In this document: positions 46,429 to 57,152 of the stretch, in pieces
How positions within the stretch are numbered: the stretch's first letter is position 1
Layout: every line of letters starts with the position of its first letter
From: Planctomycetota bacterium
Lineage (GTDB): Bacteria > Planctomycetota > UBA8108 > JACQVS01
Direction: 5' to 3'
DNA: 61,928 nt
Assembly: GCA_028280485.1 (NCBI GenBank)
Contig: JANQLS010000010.1
Span: forward strand, 1 to 61,928
Notes under the pieces: generated by a model
Databases searched by the model: none
Told to the model about the DNA's origin: nothing
The model's input: the letters and a program-made list of their open reading frames with translations, nothing else
Translations under genes and position numbers: made by a program

Positions 46429-48093
46429 ATGATTCTTCGCCAGAGCTTTACTTTACTGAGTCTCATCCTTCTGTTTTGTTCGGGCTGCGCACCGATTACC
46501 ACTCTTACCGAAGTAGCCAAGATCTATCCTGGGCTAGATTCCTATCACTTTGAGATCACGACCAAATCTCCCGAAGCCCAGCGATGGTTCAACCAAGGGT
46601 TTCAACTCATTTACGGGTTTAATCACGATGAAGCAGGTCGTTCTTTTCAAGAAGCAGCCCAACATGATCCAAAGTCAGCGATGGCTTGGTGGGGAACGGG
46701 AATCGTACTCGGTATGAATATCAACGACCGCGTCGTAACAGAAGAAAGATGGGAACGCGGATTTCAAGCAGCACAAAAAGCGCTGTCTCTTCTCGACGAG
46801 GAAAATGAAAAAGAGAAAGCTTTAGTTCAAGCAATGGCTAAACGATTCACTTGGCCCGCGCCAAAGGAACAACGTCCTTACGACGAAGCTTATGCGAAAG
46901 CGATGAAAAAAGTTCATCAACAATTTCCCGATGATCCTGATATCGCAACGTTGTACGCCGAATCCTTAATGAACCTTCAACCTTGGGACTATTGGACTGA
47001 GCAAAAAGAGCCCAAGGGAAACAACAAAGAATTCATTGCTGTAATTGAAAAGGTGCTCGAGGGACATCCCGATCATCCAGGGGCTTCCCATCTCTACATT
47101 CATGCGATGGAAGCAGGCCCTACGCCCGAAAAAGCCGTACCGTTTGCCGATCGCTTGCGCACCCGAATCCCGGGATCGGGACACCTCGTTCACATGCCCT
47201 CTCACATCTATGTGAGAGTTGGAAGATACGCGGATGCTGCTGACGCTAATATCGAAGCCGTTAAAATCGATAAAGCTTATTTAGATCAAGCTCCCCCTGC
47301 TGGAATCTACTTAGTTTATTACGCTCACAATTTACACTTTCTAGCTTACTCCTCAATGATGGAAGGTCGCTACGAACCAGCGATTCAAGCCGCTCGCCAA
47401 CTGGAAGCTGAAATGCCACGAGGCCCCTTGGAAGCTTTTGCGGGATTGATCGAAGGAATCATGCCTTCGACTTATCACGTGATGATTCGGTTCGGAAAGT
47501 GGGAAGAGATTTTAAAGGAAGAACCTCCCAAGGAAGATTTCAGACTCGTTTCAAAAGCCGTACATCACTATGCCAGAGGTATCGCCTACTCCGCTCTAGG
47601 TAAGACTGAAGAAGCAAAAAAAGAAATCCTTTTATTCGATCAAGCTTCCAGAGTGATTCCCGAGGAATGGTTTGTTTTCAACAATAGGATTTCTACTGTG
47701 CTTCCCATTGCTCGATCGATGTTGGAAGGCGAATTAGCTTACCGCGAAGGCCGCTTGGAAGATGCCTGGGCGGCACTCAGAAAAGGAATTGAGCTTGAGG
47801 ATCAACTCATCTACGACGAACCTCCAGGCTGGATGCTCCCAGTTCGACATGCGATGGGTGCACTTCTCATGGCTTCAAAGAAGTACGCTGAAGCAGAGAA
47901 ACTTTATCGGGAAGATTTAGAACGGCACCCGAAAAACACTTGGTCCCTCTTAGGATTAAGGCAATCTTTGGACCTTCAAGAGAACAGAAAGGAGTCTCAA
48001 CTAATTTCAAGGCTTTTAGATATCGCTTGGAAAAGAGTGAAGAATCGCCCCACGAGCTCCTGTTACTGCGAGCCGGGACCCACTATAAAATAG
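46429..48093 (+). CDS. TPR-repeat lipoprotein
   Basis: A 554-residue protein with a lipobox (LLFCSGC, lipid Cys20). The opening AQRWFNQGFQLIYGFNHDEA is typical of a broadly distributed family of exported tetratricopeptide proteins. Successive helical repeats of TPR type run through the rest (EAGRSFQEAAQHDPKSAMAW, YADAADANIEAVKIDKAY, YAEAEKLYREDLERHPKNTW). HLVHMPSHIYVRVGRYADA is a conserved block of the family. The role is unknown; TPR lipoproteins usually scaffold protein complexes in the periplasm. It stands alone, convergent with the FG-GAP gene 40 bp away. Confidence 0.92.
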   Translation: MILRQSFTLLSLILLFCSGCAPITTLTEVAKIYPGLDSYHFEITTKSPEAQRWFNQGFQLIYGFNHDEAGRSFQEAAQHDPKSAMAWWGTGIVLGMNINDRVVTEERWERGFQAAQKALSLLDEENEKEKALVQAMAKRFTWPAPKEQRPYDEAYAKAMKKVHQQFPDDPDIATLYAESLMNLQPWDYWTEQKEPKGNNKEFIAVIEKVLEGHPDHPGASHLYIHAMEAGPTPEKAVPFADRLRTRIPGSGHLVHMPSHIYVRVGRYADAADANIEAVKIDKAYLDQAPPAGIYLVYYAHNLHFLAYSSMMEGRYEPAIQAARQLEAEMPRGPLEAFAGLIEGIMPSTYHVMIRFGKWEEILKEEPPKEDFRLVSKAVHHYARGIAYSALGKTEEAKKEILLFDQASRVIPEEWFVFNNRISTVLPIARSMLEGELAYREGRLEDAWAALRKGIELEDQLIYDEPPGWMLPVRHAMGALLMASKKYAEAEKLYREDLERHPKNTWSLLGLRQSLDLQENRKESQLISRLLDIAWKRVKNRPTSSCYCEPGPTIK

Positions 48094-48133
48094 AGCGCTG
48101 AATTGTTTTTAGTCGTTGCGAGTTATCAACCGA

Positions 48134-51100
48134 CTAATCACAAATCGCACGATTCGGGCAACCTAAAATTCGAACACAAGCAGTGGGATCCACGGGAAAA
48201 GGTGCCAGATGATGAGGATCACCCCCGATAAATTGATAGGTTAATAAGTTAATCCCATCACTTAAATCCAATACCCCATCTCCCTGCCAATCGAGGAGAG
48301 ACAGACTTCCATCGCTCAAGTTCTCATCGACGTCACACGGTAACATCGAGGGAGAGCCTAAAAATAAGTGAGAAAAGATACAGATTCCATCTGAGATATC
48401 GAGAACTTGATCCCCAGTGCAATCCCCAAGTATTTGGTTCCCACCCTCACAACTATCCAAAATTCCATTTCCATCGAGATCTGGTGATAATCCTTCTTCA
48501 ATTTGAAAAACATCGGGGATGCCATTTTCATCGCAATCGCTTTGGCAGCTATCGAGAATCATATCATTGTTGACATCTACTGAGCGCCCTTCTGTGGCGA
48601 TTTGACAGGAATCTGGAATTTCGTTTTCGTCGCAGTCTGTATCGTGCCCATCAACGATGGCGATAAAATCGGGAACACCATCTTGATCACAATCATCTTC
48701 ACAACGATCCAATACAGAATTCTTATTCCGATCAAGACGATGGTTATCACTTAACTCACACGAGTCCAGGATTCCACTTTGATCACAATCTAACTCTGAG
48801 TTCAGCTGGATTTCATAACTGTCTGGAATCTCATTTCCATTGCAATCAGGCTCGCATGAATCTGGAATTCCATTTTCATTAACATCATCAACTCCCCCGG
48901 CTAGTATTTCACAAGAATCGATTATATAATTTCCATTGCAGTCGAGATTCGCATCGACCGCGATTTCAAAGCTATCGGGAATTTCATTTTGATTACAGTC
49001 TTCCTGACACTCATCTAAAACCCCATTAGAATCGGTATCTAAATCCAAATTAGAATCTATCTCGCAAGAGTCAATTTGCCCGTTCTCATCACAATCAACG
49101 GCGAATGGAATGTTATGATTTTTAAGAACATAGACGATTGAAGAGTGGTTACGATCTGAAGTGTCGATACCAATAAGGTCATTTGAACCATCTCGATCGA
49201 TGTCAAGAATATGAAGCTGGGATCTCTCTGAAAGCTGTCCGATGATTTCGGGATCGTGGAATCGCCCCTCCCCTAAACCCTTTAAAAAATGAATATTCCT
49301 TGGATCAGAACTCATCATGACAATGTCAAAATAGGGATCAGAATCTAAATGAGTCAGATAAAAGCTCGAACCCGAGATGGGTAATTCGAGTAAGGGAAGT
49401 GGATTAAAAGTACCATCTCCGCGCCCAAGAAGACGGATGACCTTGTTACTCGTTCGAGGACTCCAGGTTAAATCTTTAATCCCATCCCCATTGATGTCAT
49501 GAGTAAAAATTTGTTTTTGTGGCTCGCTCAAATCATATTCTGCTGGAGATTGAGGAGAATGCTCAGTAATTGGAAAGAACACTCCATTTCCGTCTCCAAA
49601 TTGAATATGAATCAGATCTTGATTCTCAGCGATGAAACCTAGGTCGAGATGGCCATCATGATTAAAATCATCTGAAAACAATCCGGTACAACCCTGATAG
49701 GTGGCAAAACCAGAGTGCCGTTCAAAATGACCCGTACCATCGTTTAAAAATACAGATACGTTATTTTGAGAGTCATCCATAATGGCCACGTCTAAATAAT
49801 CGTCTGAATTAAAATCTTTTAAAACAAATAAACTGTCTTCCATCTCAGGAAGAGTCCCTCGTAAGCTTAACTGCCCCTCACCATCACTCACCCACACTTC
49901 CTCATTATTTGTAAGTGAAAGAATGAGATCCGGAAAATCATCAGAATTCAGATCTCGAGATATGATTCTAGAAGCCGAGGGAAACGAAGCCTCTATTGTT
50001 GTTTTAATGGTGGAGCTGCCTTCAAAATGAAAATGATCAACTGCACGAGTTGAGTATCTTAAGAGCATCAGCTGAATGTGTTGGTTCACATCATCGGGAA
50101 TATAAAAAGCCCAACGATCATAGTTATAGCCAAAATATGGGGGCTCAAATACGGGTGAACTAGAAAAGGTGTGCAATTCATCACCTTGGTAATAAGTCAA
50201 TTGATCAGAGCGAGGACCTACAACCAACAAATCATGATGCTCGTCTTTCGTCCAATCGAAGAGGGCTATATTAGTATTTGGATGGATAGAATGGAAATGT
50301 TGCCAGCGATTGAAGAGACCCGAGCCATCTCCATAGAATGCTGAAATTCCTTGAGTTGAATGACCTAATAAATCCAAATCGCCATCCCCGTTTAAATCTC
50401 TGACGATGGTAGGAGTGAATTCAAAATGTTGACTGGGTGACTTCACATGAGAAAGAGGAGAAGTTTTAAATGTTCCATCTCCATTTCCCAAGAGACTGAA
50501 AACTCCAAGATCTGAACTAAATGCGAATAAATCTAAATTACCATCAGAGTTAATGTCTCTAGGTTGAATATCGAGCAATGGCTGACCCACGCTGATTTCT
50601 GAATCAAAAACAAAACTCTCTTCGGGGTCGCTTAAATAAACCTTCTGAGAATAAATGTATCCGTGTTCACCATCCCAAGTAAGTGAGCCGTTAATAACGA
50701 GATCGGTTTTAGAATCATTATTGAGATCCCCCGCTAAAATTTGCTTAACCCGACCTCTAACCGTTATTCCCAAAGGTAATTCTTGAGTTTCTCCTAAAGA
50801 AAATTGATAAACCTCGATTATTTTCCCTACTCTCGAAGGATTAACCGAAAACCCTCTATTATAAGCAATGAGAATCTCGGGTACTCCGTCGTCGTTATAA
50901 TCTTCGGGAATTAGAACATCCGCTCCCGAGTTGACTTGAATGGAGCCTCCCTGAGTGAGTGTCCCAGTGCCGTCATTAAAGTAGGAAATCAGCATTCCTT
51001 CAGAGTCTAAAATCACGACCTCTTTAACACTGTCGTCATTCAGGTCACATACTGTCAGTATTTTTATTGGGTTTTCAAATTGAACCCAACTCGTGAATTC

Positions 51101-52723
51101 TTGAGATTGGTTCTTGGCAACCCACAAAATGTTTTCATCGGCATTTAAATAAATTAAATCTTCAATTGGATTATCATCGATTTGAGCTACCCATAATCGT
51201 TCCACCTCGCTGGGTAACGAAATAGTTGTGCGAGGTCCAACTTGAAGGTCTTGTTCTTCTTTTTCACAACTATCTAAAGCTAAATTCTTATTACAGTCTA
51301 AAGTTGGATCTTCTAGTATCTCTTCTCGATCATCGACATCATTGTTATTGCAATCACGAATACTTTCAGAATGAGGAGCGCAAGCATCTAGTAAGCCATC
51401 TTTGTTTTGGTCTAAATCAGGAAACTCATTGATCTCGCACAGATCCGAAACACCATTTTCATTGCAATCAATAAGATTCTTTTGGATGTGTTCAAACCGG
51501 CAAGTCGCAAAAAAGCCACCGGAGGTTCGGTAACTTCCACCAAGCAGTAGGAGAGGCTCATCTCCATCTCTCTGAGCGGGATAAGGAAAGAGTCTAACTC
51601 GACTTTGATAGGGTAAAAACAAAGGCGATCCAAATGTTCCATCCCCCATTCCTTTTTGATAAGAAATCTTAAATTGGCTTGAGGTAGCTACGAGATCTAA
51701 CAAGCCATCTCGATCAAAATCAAAAACTAAAGATGCGTATAGATCTTCGTGATGGGCCATCGAAATTTTATCTGCCTCAGAAAAACTCCCTTCAGCAGTT
51801 CGATAATAGATCCATATTTCAGATTCTTTCCAGTTAGTGAAGATCAAATCTTTTAAGTTATCTTGATTGACGTCTCCATGTGAAAGAAACGTTGGCCCCG
51901 GTGCTTTCTCAAGGCGAAATTTTTCTTGAACCTCTTCCTCAGCCGTTAAATTTGCGATGACCAGCTCATCTTCAGTCTCTAAAAACATTTCTTCGATTCC
52001 ATCAGAATCGATGTCCAAAGCACTGAGACCATAAACGGCGCCAGTTACTGAAAACTCAGTATATCTTGACTCGAAACCATCGGCTTGATTTGAAAATCGG
52101 TATCTCGCTCTCCCATTCCCGGAGGTATAGAGTAAATCGTTCCAACCATCTTGATTCAAATCTAAAGTTGTTAACTCGCGAACTCCATTAAAGTCAGATA
52201 AAAGGATCGATCCTTGAAAATCACCTTCTCCCAGTGATTTGTGATAAATAATATCTTTACTAAAATTGGACCCAGAAGTGATGACGTCTAATAAACCATC
52301 CTGATCCACATCAATTAACTTTACAAATCGAGCATCGGGCACTGCAGACAATCTTTTAAATAAACTGAGATTATTATCTGAATCCACTGACCAAATTTGA
52401 ATTCTCGAATTCGTGGGATTGAGGGTAACGATTTCATCGATTCCGTCATTGTCAAAATCTCCAAGCTCCACTTGGGTCACCGGTCCGGAATCGCTGATGA
52501 TTTTAGGTAGTGTAAAATGAAAACTAAATTCCTGACATTCATCGGGGATGTTATCTGCGTCGCAATCTTGGCTCAATCCGTTCAAAATATCTTCAGAATC
52601 AGAGATGTTATTGTCATTGCAATCTACAATCTCTTGTGAATATACAAAGCGAATTTCAGCCATGAGAAAACTAATGGCGACACAAAATAGAACTGTGAAG
52701 GTAAGATTTTTTAAGCTTTTCAT
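48134..52723 (-). CDS. Giant FG-GAP protein with Asp-rich calcium repeats and dockerin-like end
   Basis: A 1529-residue secreted protein (signal peptide FTVLFCVAISFLMAEIRFVY). It opens with calcium-type repeats (DCNDNNISDSEDI, DCDADNIPDECQ), followed by blocks of FG-GAP/VCBS propeller repeats of the form DxNxDGxxDLL (DVDQDGLLDVITSGS, DLNGDGDLDLLGHS). A middle insertion and a long run near the C-terminus again carry DCNxNxIPDxCE units, and a dockerin-like module closes it (GDCTGDQVLDISDGICIFSH, then DWQGDGVLDLSDGINLLTYQ). The propellers resemble the ligand-binding head of integrin alpha chains, so adhesion is a fair guess, not shown. The gene starts 56 bp after the related gene upstream. Confidence 0.92.
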   Translation of the reverse strand: MKSLKNLTFTVLFCVAISFLMAEIRFVYSQEIVDCNDNNISDSEDILNGLSQDCDADNIPDECQEFSFHFTLPKIISDSGPVTQVELGDFDNDGIDEIVTLNPTNSRIQIWSVDSDNNLSLFKRLSAVPDARFVKLIDVDQDGLLDVITSGSNFSKDIIYHKSLGEGDFQGSILLSDFNGVRELTTLDLNQDGWNDLLYTSGNGRARYRFSNQADGFESRYTEFSVTGAVYGLSALDIDSDGIEEMFLETEDELVIANLTAEEEVQEKFRLEKAPGPTFLSHGDVNQDNLKDLIFTNWKESEIWIYYRTAEGSFSEADKISMAHHEDLYASLVFDFDRDGLLDLVATSSQFKISYQKGMGDGTFGSPLFLPYQSRVRLFPYPAQRDGDEPLLLLGGSYRTSGGFFATCRFEHIQKNLIDCNENGVSDLCEINEFPDLDQNKDGLLDACAPHSESIRDCNNNDVDDREEILEDPTLDCNKNLALDSCEKEEQDLQVGPRTTISLPSEVERLWVAQIDDNPIEDLIYLNADENILWVAKNQSQEFTSWVQFENPIKILTVCDLNDDSVKEVVILDSEGMLISYFNDGTGTLTQGGSIQVNSGADVLIPEDYNDDGVPEILIAYNRGFSVNPSRVGKIIEVYQFSLGETQELPLGITVRGRVKQILAGDLNNDSKTDLVINGSLTWDGEHGYIYSQKVYLSDPEESFVFDSEISVGQPLLDIQPRDINSDGNLDLFAFSSDLGVFSLLGNGDGTFKTSPLSHVKSPSQHFEFTPTIVRDLNGDGDLDLLGHSTQGISAFYGDGSGLFNRWQHFHSIHPNTNIALFDWTKDEHHDLLVVGPRSDQLTYYQGDELHTFSSSPVFEPPYFGYNYDRWAFYIPDDVNQHIQLMLLRYSTRAVDHFHFEGSSTIKTTIEASFPSASRIISRDLNSDDFPDLILSLTNNEEVWVSDGEGQLSLRGTLPEMEDSLFVLKDFNSDDYLDVAIMDDSQNNVSVFLNDGTGHFERHSGFATYQGCTGLFSDDFNHDGHLDLGFIAENQDLIHIQFGDGNGVFFPITEHSPQSPAEYDLSEPQKQIFTHDINGDGIKDLTWSPRTSNKVIRLLGRGDGTFNPLPLLELPISGSSFYLTHLDSDPYFDIVMMSSDPRNIHFLKGLGEGRFHDPEIIGQLSERSQLHILDIDRDGSNDLIGIDTSDRNHSSIVYVLKNHNIPFAVDCDENGQIDSCEIDSNLDLDTDSNGVLDECQEDCNQNEIPDSFEIAVDANLDCNGNYIIDSCEILAGGVDDVNENGIPDSCEPDCNGNEIPDSYEIQLNSELDCDQSGILDSCELSDNHRLDRNKNSVLDRCEDDCDQDGVPDFIAIVDGHDTDCDENEIPDSCQIATEGRSVDVNNDMILDSCQSDCDENGIPDVFQIEEGLSPDLDGNGILDSCEGGNQILGDCTGDQVLDISDGICIFSHLFLGSPSMLPCDVDENLSDGSLSLLDWQGDGVLDLSDGINLLTYQFIGGDPHHLAPFPVDPTACVRILGCPNRAICD

Positions 52724-52779
52724 TTACGGCACTAATTTTAAGATTGATAAAGACGAAGTAAAACCCAAGCGAACGATCC

Positions 52780-55695
52780 TTAGTTGCAATCTATAACCTC
52801 AATACAACCATCATCAGGATTCCCCGTCGGGCTCAATCTATGTGGGGGCCCACCAAGAAAAACATATCGTAATATGGCGACAGCATCCGTAAGATCGACA
52901 TGTTGATCACCCTGCCAATCTAATAATTGTTGGTTACCTACATCCGTCGGCTCACCTCTTCCACAGGGCAACCTAAATTCACCTCCCTGAAAAAGTCCCA
53001 AAAGTAAACAGATGGCGTCCGTAAGATCGACGAGGCCATCGAGGCTACAATCCCCTGGAATCAAACAACGGGTATCTTCACAGCGATCTAAAATACCATT
53101 TTGATCCTTGTCACTGGTTTCCCCGTCGACAAGGGTAAGGAGATCACATAAATCAGGGATTCCATTTAAATCACAATCCTCAAGTTGACCATCTTCTATT
53201 TCACAGCGATCTAATCGCCCATTGTGGTTGCAATCCAAACCTGGTGATAATCGAATCTCGTAACGATCAGGGATATTATTTTGATTGCAGTCTAACTCAC
53301 ATTCATCTGGGTACTGGTTCTCATTTCGATCTAATTCTGGCTTGAGAACTAATTCACAAGGATCGAGTGCAGCCAAACCATCGAGGCACGTCGTTCCTAT
53401 TGGAAATGGAGTTTCATTGAGGGTTACCGAGATCCAACGTCCGTTCGCTGTAAGGACGTCAGGACGAGTATCTCCATCCCAGTCATAAATCAGATGCGTT
53501 CTGACTTCTCCAAGAGTATAGTCAACGGGTAAAGAATAAATCCCTCCTCCTGCGCCCTGAGAAATATCTATCGGATATCTCAACCAAAAAATGTCGTCGA
53601 CGGAGTCTAAGTTGAAATCATAGAACTCAAATTCAGGACCGTCGTGCGGCATATCCTGCTCATGACTTTTTTCAAATTCCCGATTCCCTAAATTTTTAAA
53701 TACCTCAAGTCGTGTTCGCGATCCGCGAAAAAAGGATAGAACTAAATCGTAGTCTCCATCGCCATCGATGTCCGTGATTTGACCATCTGGATTGTGCTCG
53801 ATGTCGAGTTCCGTAGGAGCTGAAAATTCGAAGTTTCCTTGCCCCCAATAAACTCTGAAAAAATCTCTTTCTTTGATGATGAGGTCCACAATGCCATCTT
53901 GGTCGAAATCAGCGATCGGTCCGGCTGTTAAGAAAGATGAACCCGTAAAGAACGCAACTGAACGAAATTCCTCTTTTACGACATCCCATTCAAATATTTG
54001 AACCCCGATCGCATTTTTAACGATCAATTCGTCGGAGAGATCATCGTTCAGATCCACAATAGCTAAAATCGTACTATCTTCTTGAAACAGATAGGGAGGA
54101 GAAAGAACCTCTCCGTCTATACCAATTCTTTGATGCTCGTACTCCCCTTCAGGAGTTCTTAATAGAATCAAAAATTCTTTGAGAGTATCACCATCAAAGT
54201 CTCCCACCTCTATTCCGCGAACGTTTTCCTCAAATTCAAATAGTGGCCTCAACTCAACTGCCTTACCTACTCCAGGAATGACCTGCCCCATTTTATCGAC
54301 TTGACTTTCAGTATAAAAAATCAGTGGCTCGCTTGAGCTATCCCCATCGATATCCATACTTAAAAATTTCCCGTAAGTGATGAAGAGATTTTTAAAGTTC
54401 ATCCCTCTATCAAACGTTCGAGGACCCAACATCGACAAGGTCGTAGTTCCTCCCAATACGACTTCTCGCTTTTGATCTTGATTAAAGTCAAAGGAACGCA
54501 CGTGTCTCCAGGGAACACTTAAATCTGGATCAGAATGTAAATAGCCAGTACCTGTTTCCAAATCGAAATTGTTTCGTACCGAATCTCCCCATTTCACTGT
54601 GAGATGAGTGAGATTGGGGTCTCGCCTATCTTCATTATCCTTAACGTATATAAAGTCTAAATGCCCATCCTGATCCACGTCGTCCAATGAAAAAGTTTTT
54701 ATTCGTCCCTCAACTACTTGCTGAGCTTTTTCGCCAAATGTTTTTTCCGCAGTGGAATAACGAACGAATAATCCCCTCCCCGTGGAATACGCAATATCTG
54801 GGTAAGGATCCGAATCGATGAATCCAATGCTAGCTACGTCAGAACCATCTTGAAATGAAGACAAATTATTGCTGTTGGTAAAACCACCCTCCCCATCGCC
54901 GTGGAAAATTCTGAATCGTTCATCATCATCAGCAACGACATCCAAGATCCCATCATTGTTGCAGTCAATCAAAGTCAGTTGTCCCCAAGATTTGATGGGT
55001 AGGGAATAGGAATCTTTCCTTTGAAGGGAAAAATCTGAGTTGAAAAATAAAACCTCAAATCCTTGGTGAATCAAATTGAGAACTTCATCACGTCCATCCC
55101 CATTCGTATCTCCGACGAATCGCGTCCAAGTACCTAAAGAAAGGGGTAGGTCATAACGATGAGTGAACTTGAGAGAACCATCCCCCGAGTACATCTGAAT
55201 TTTACTGTTCTCTGATTCTTTATGATTGATAGAAGCGATAATATCCATTTGGCCATCACCGTTAAAATCGCCTCCCCTCGCGAAGGAAACGGCAAATGGA
55301 GTTCCTGGGACTTGAACTTCTGGAATATCGATCAAAGAGACCCATTGAGGTTCTCGATCTTTTTTAGATAAGAGCACCCAAATAACTCCCTGTTGTTGTA
55401 CAAAGAGTCGATCTTCAACCCCATCTTGATTGATATCCACGAACTGTTGAAATCGAATCGTTGTCTGGTGAATACCCTCAAATTGACGGTCTGGAAGAGA
55501 AAACTGAGGAGCTCTGAACTTCAATCCTGAATGGAATTCACACTCATCGATGACACCGTTTTGATTACAATCTAAATTCGCTTGATCAGCAATTTCAACG
55601 TGATCTTCGATTTGATTTTGATTGCAATCTTCTGCAGCGATATGAAGAGAGATTAAGAGGAAATAACATGTCCAAGGTAATAATAGCTTCGCCAT
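52780..55695 (-). CDS. FG-GAP protein 2 with Asp-rich repeats and dockerin-like end
   Basis: A 971-residue secreted protein (signal peptide LLLPWTCYFLLISLHIAA). It has the same design as the larger gene downstream: DCNQNQIEDHVEI and DCNQNGVIDECEF at the start, FG-GAP/VCBS repeats (DFNGDGQMDIIASINH, DTNGDGRDEVLNLI, DQDGIVDLIIKER), a C-terminal set of DCNxNxxPDxxE units, and a dockerin-like module (GDCSLDGLVDLTDAICLLLG, then DWQGDQHVDLTDAVAILRYV). The shared order of parts indicates an old duplication; the sequences are well diverged. The two genes form an operon. Confidence 0.92.
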   Translation of the reverse strand: MAKLLLPWTCYFLLISLHIAAEDCNQNQIEDHVEIADQANLDCNQNGVIDECEFHSGLKFRAPQFSLPDRQFEGIHQTTIRFQQFVDINQDGVEDRLFVQQQGVIWVLLSKKDREPQWVSLIDIPEVQVPGTPFAVSFARGGDFNGDGQMDIIASINHKESENSKIQMYSGDGSLKFTHRYDLPLSLGTWTRFVGDTNGDGRDEVLNLIHQGFEVLFFNSDFSLQRKDSYSLPIKSWGQLTLIDCNNDGILDVVADDDERFRIFHGDGEGGFTNSNNLSSFQDGSDVASIGFIDSDPYPDIAYSTGRGLFVRYSTAEKTFGEKAQQVVEGRIKTFSLDDVDQDGHLDFIYVKDNEDRRDPNLTHLTVKWGDSVRNNFDLETGTGYLHSDPDLSVPWRHVRSFDFNQDQKREVVLGGTTTLSMLGPRTFDRGMNFKNLFITYGKFLSMDIDGDSSSEPLIFYTESQVDKMGQVIPGVGKAVELRPLFEFEENVRGIEVGDFDGDTLKEFLILLRTPEGEYEHQRIGIDGEVLSPPYLFQEDSTILAIVDLNDDLSDELIVKNAIGVQIFEWDVVKEEFRSVAFFTGSSFLTAGPIADFDQDGIVDLIIKERDFFRVYWGQGNFEFSAPTELDIEHNPDGQITDIDGDGDYDLVLSFFRGSRTRLEVFKNLGNREFEKSHEQDMPHDGPEFEFYDFNLDSVDDIFWLRYPIDISQGAGGGIYSLPVDYTLGEVRTHLIYDWDGDTRPDVLTANGRWISVTLNETPFPIGTTCLDGLAALDPCELVLKPELDRNENQYPDECELDCNQNNIPDRYEIRLSPGLDCNHNGRLDRCEIEDGQLEDCDLNGIPDLCDLLTLVDGETSDKDQNGILDRCEDTRCLIPGDCSLDGLVDLTDAICLLLGLFQGGEFRLPCGRGEPTDVGNQQLLDWQGDQHVDLTDAVAILRYVFLGGPPHRLSPTGNPDDGCIEVIDCN

Positions 55696-55726
55696 AAGAT
55701 CCTAAAATCACTGTTGAAAATTAATT

Positions 55727-55777
55727 GGCCTTGGAGACCCCTTTCCAATTGGAGCATGGCCCAATTGGAGCAAGGCC
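55727..55777. repeat. Short tandem duplication inside a weak hairpin
   Basis: CCAATTGGAGCATGG (55745-55759) is followed at a 16-base period by CCAATTGGAGCAAGG (55761-55775). The pair is enclosed by GGCCTTG (55727-55733) and CAAGGCC (55771-55777). It lies between the stop at 55948 and the start at 55695, both minus strand, so it could be a weak terminator or an operator; neither can be shown. Confidence 0.5.
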
Positions 55778-55947
55778 ACAGTAGACCATCGCTAAACATG
55801 GATCGAAGCACACCTAAAAATGTTACGGCATGCCCATAACTACGAATTCATAAACTATTTTATCGAAGATTCTTTGAGTCGGAAAAACTATTTAAGGATC
55901 TCACAATATAGCTGGGTGCAAATCGACCCAATCTATTGGAGAGAATC

Positions 55948-57042
55948 TTATCTGCAAGGCTCATAGTTCAGGCAATCCAGATCATCCTCTGTCGGATCCA
56001 CTCCACAACTCTCAAGCCCAGGAGGAGCTGGAGGAGCCGTTCCTATAAATTGATGCGATAAACTTGCGATGGGGTCTGTGATCTCTATCTTCCCATTGTC
56101 ATCAAAATCAAGAGCATCAAAACAGTCAGGGACGATGGCTTCTCCCAAAAACTGAAAAGATAAACCGACGATAGGATCAGATATTTCTAACACTCCATTC
56201 GCATCGTCATCCCCGCGCAAAAATTCCTGTTGGATGGCTCCGGGTCCTTCCTCAGTTAACTTCACATCATCAAAGGCCACCCAACCCGTCAACGAATGAT
56301 CATTTTCGTTTTCTAAAGCCACCAGACGAATTTGAAGCGGGAGCCCCACTAACTCAGCATGCTCATCCGTTGGAGTGTAAACCGCTGTCGCCAACACAAA
56401 CTCATCTTCAAAAACTTCCAAACTGTTGTAATCTTCAGCGATAACCGTTCCCCCTACAACTTTTCCGGCGAAGGTAGCCCCATCGACGTTGGTTCCTCCA
56501 ACAGCAAGCTGAAGTGCATAACCGTGCCAATCGGGCGTATAATTTTCACTTCCAAACAACCGTCCTACTTGTGCCGTCAGGGTATAAGTTTTATCAGGGT
56601 GAAAAAAAGTATCGGGAAGAATCTGAACCGCCGCTTCAAAATCACGAATTTGAGGATCTTCCGGAACGTTGGTGGCATCGTTATAACGACTTCTCACCAC
56701 AATCACATACTTACCTTCAGGAGCCTCTCCTTCAAAGCCGACGTCCAGGGCTCCCTGGGGATTTTCATCAAAGCCGGGAACTCCCGGGTTCCAAATCCTT
56801 AGAGGACCACCATTGTGTGAGATTTCGAAATGGCGCCAACTCTCTTGACCCCATTGGTTGTACTTGTCTGTACTCTCGGGGAAGGGGTCGTAGGTCTCAC
56901 GAAACTCAAAACCAGCATTGGGTATGGGAATGGAAGAGGGTTGCGCAAAGAGCACATCAGAGTGTGTCATAAAAAAACTGGTAGTAATACTCAAGCAAAG
57001 TAGACCCAAGGATAAAAAAGTAGGCTTGCCTGAAATCGACAT
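55948..57042 (-). CDS. Secreted protein with carbohydrate-binding-like and dockerin-like modules
   Basis: A 364-residue protein: signal peptide (about 1-33), a single beta-sandwich-like domain (IPIPNAGFEFRETYDPFPES, LVGLPLQIRLVALENEN, GWVAFDDVKLTEEG), as in proteins that open with an N-A-G-F-E segment and resemble carbohydrate-binding modules, and a C-terminal dockerin-like module of the second class (FLRGDDDANGVLEISDPIVG, then DFDDNGKIEITDPIASLSHQ). The module is nearly the same as that of the triple-LamG protein at 30.1 kb, rather than those of the nearby FG-GAP proteins. GGAAAG precedes the ATG. Confidence 0.9.
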   Translation of the reverse strand: MSISGKPTFLSLGLLCLSITTSFFMTHSDVLFAQPSSIPIPNAGFEFRETYDPFPESTDKYNQWGQESWRHFEISHNGGPLRIWNPGVPGFDENPQGALDVGFEGEAPEGKYVIVVRSRYNDATNVPEDPQIRDFEAAVQILPDTFFHPDKTYTLTAQVGRLFGSENYTPDWHGYALQLAVGGTNVDGATFAGKVVGGTVIAEDYNSLEVFEDEFVLATAVYTPTDEHAELVGLPLQIRLVALENENDHSLTGWVAFDDVKLTEEGPGAIQQEFLRGDDDANGVLEISDPIVGLSFQFLGEAIVPDCFDALDFDDNGKIEITDPIASLSHQFIGTAPPAPPGLESCGVDPTEDDLDCLNYEPCR

Positions 57043-57152
57043 GATAGTTTCTTTCCAATTTCATGAATATAACTTTGAACGATTCGTTTATTGTAGATGA
57101 TAGTACTTAGATTTCTTAATTCGAATCCCCCAGATTCTGCTTCTATTTTGTT

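Noticed and set aside
56359..56972. Plus-strand frames of 147 and 152 codons
   Set aside because: Both are antisense to a well-supported secreted protein gene and overlap each other.
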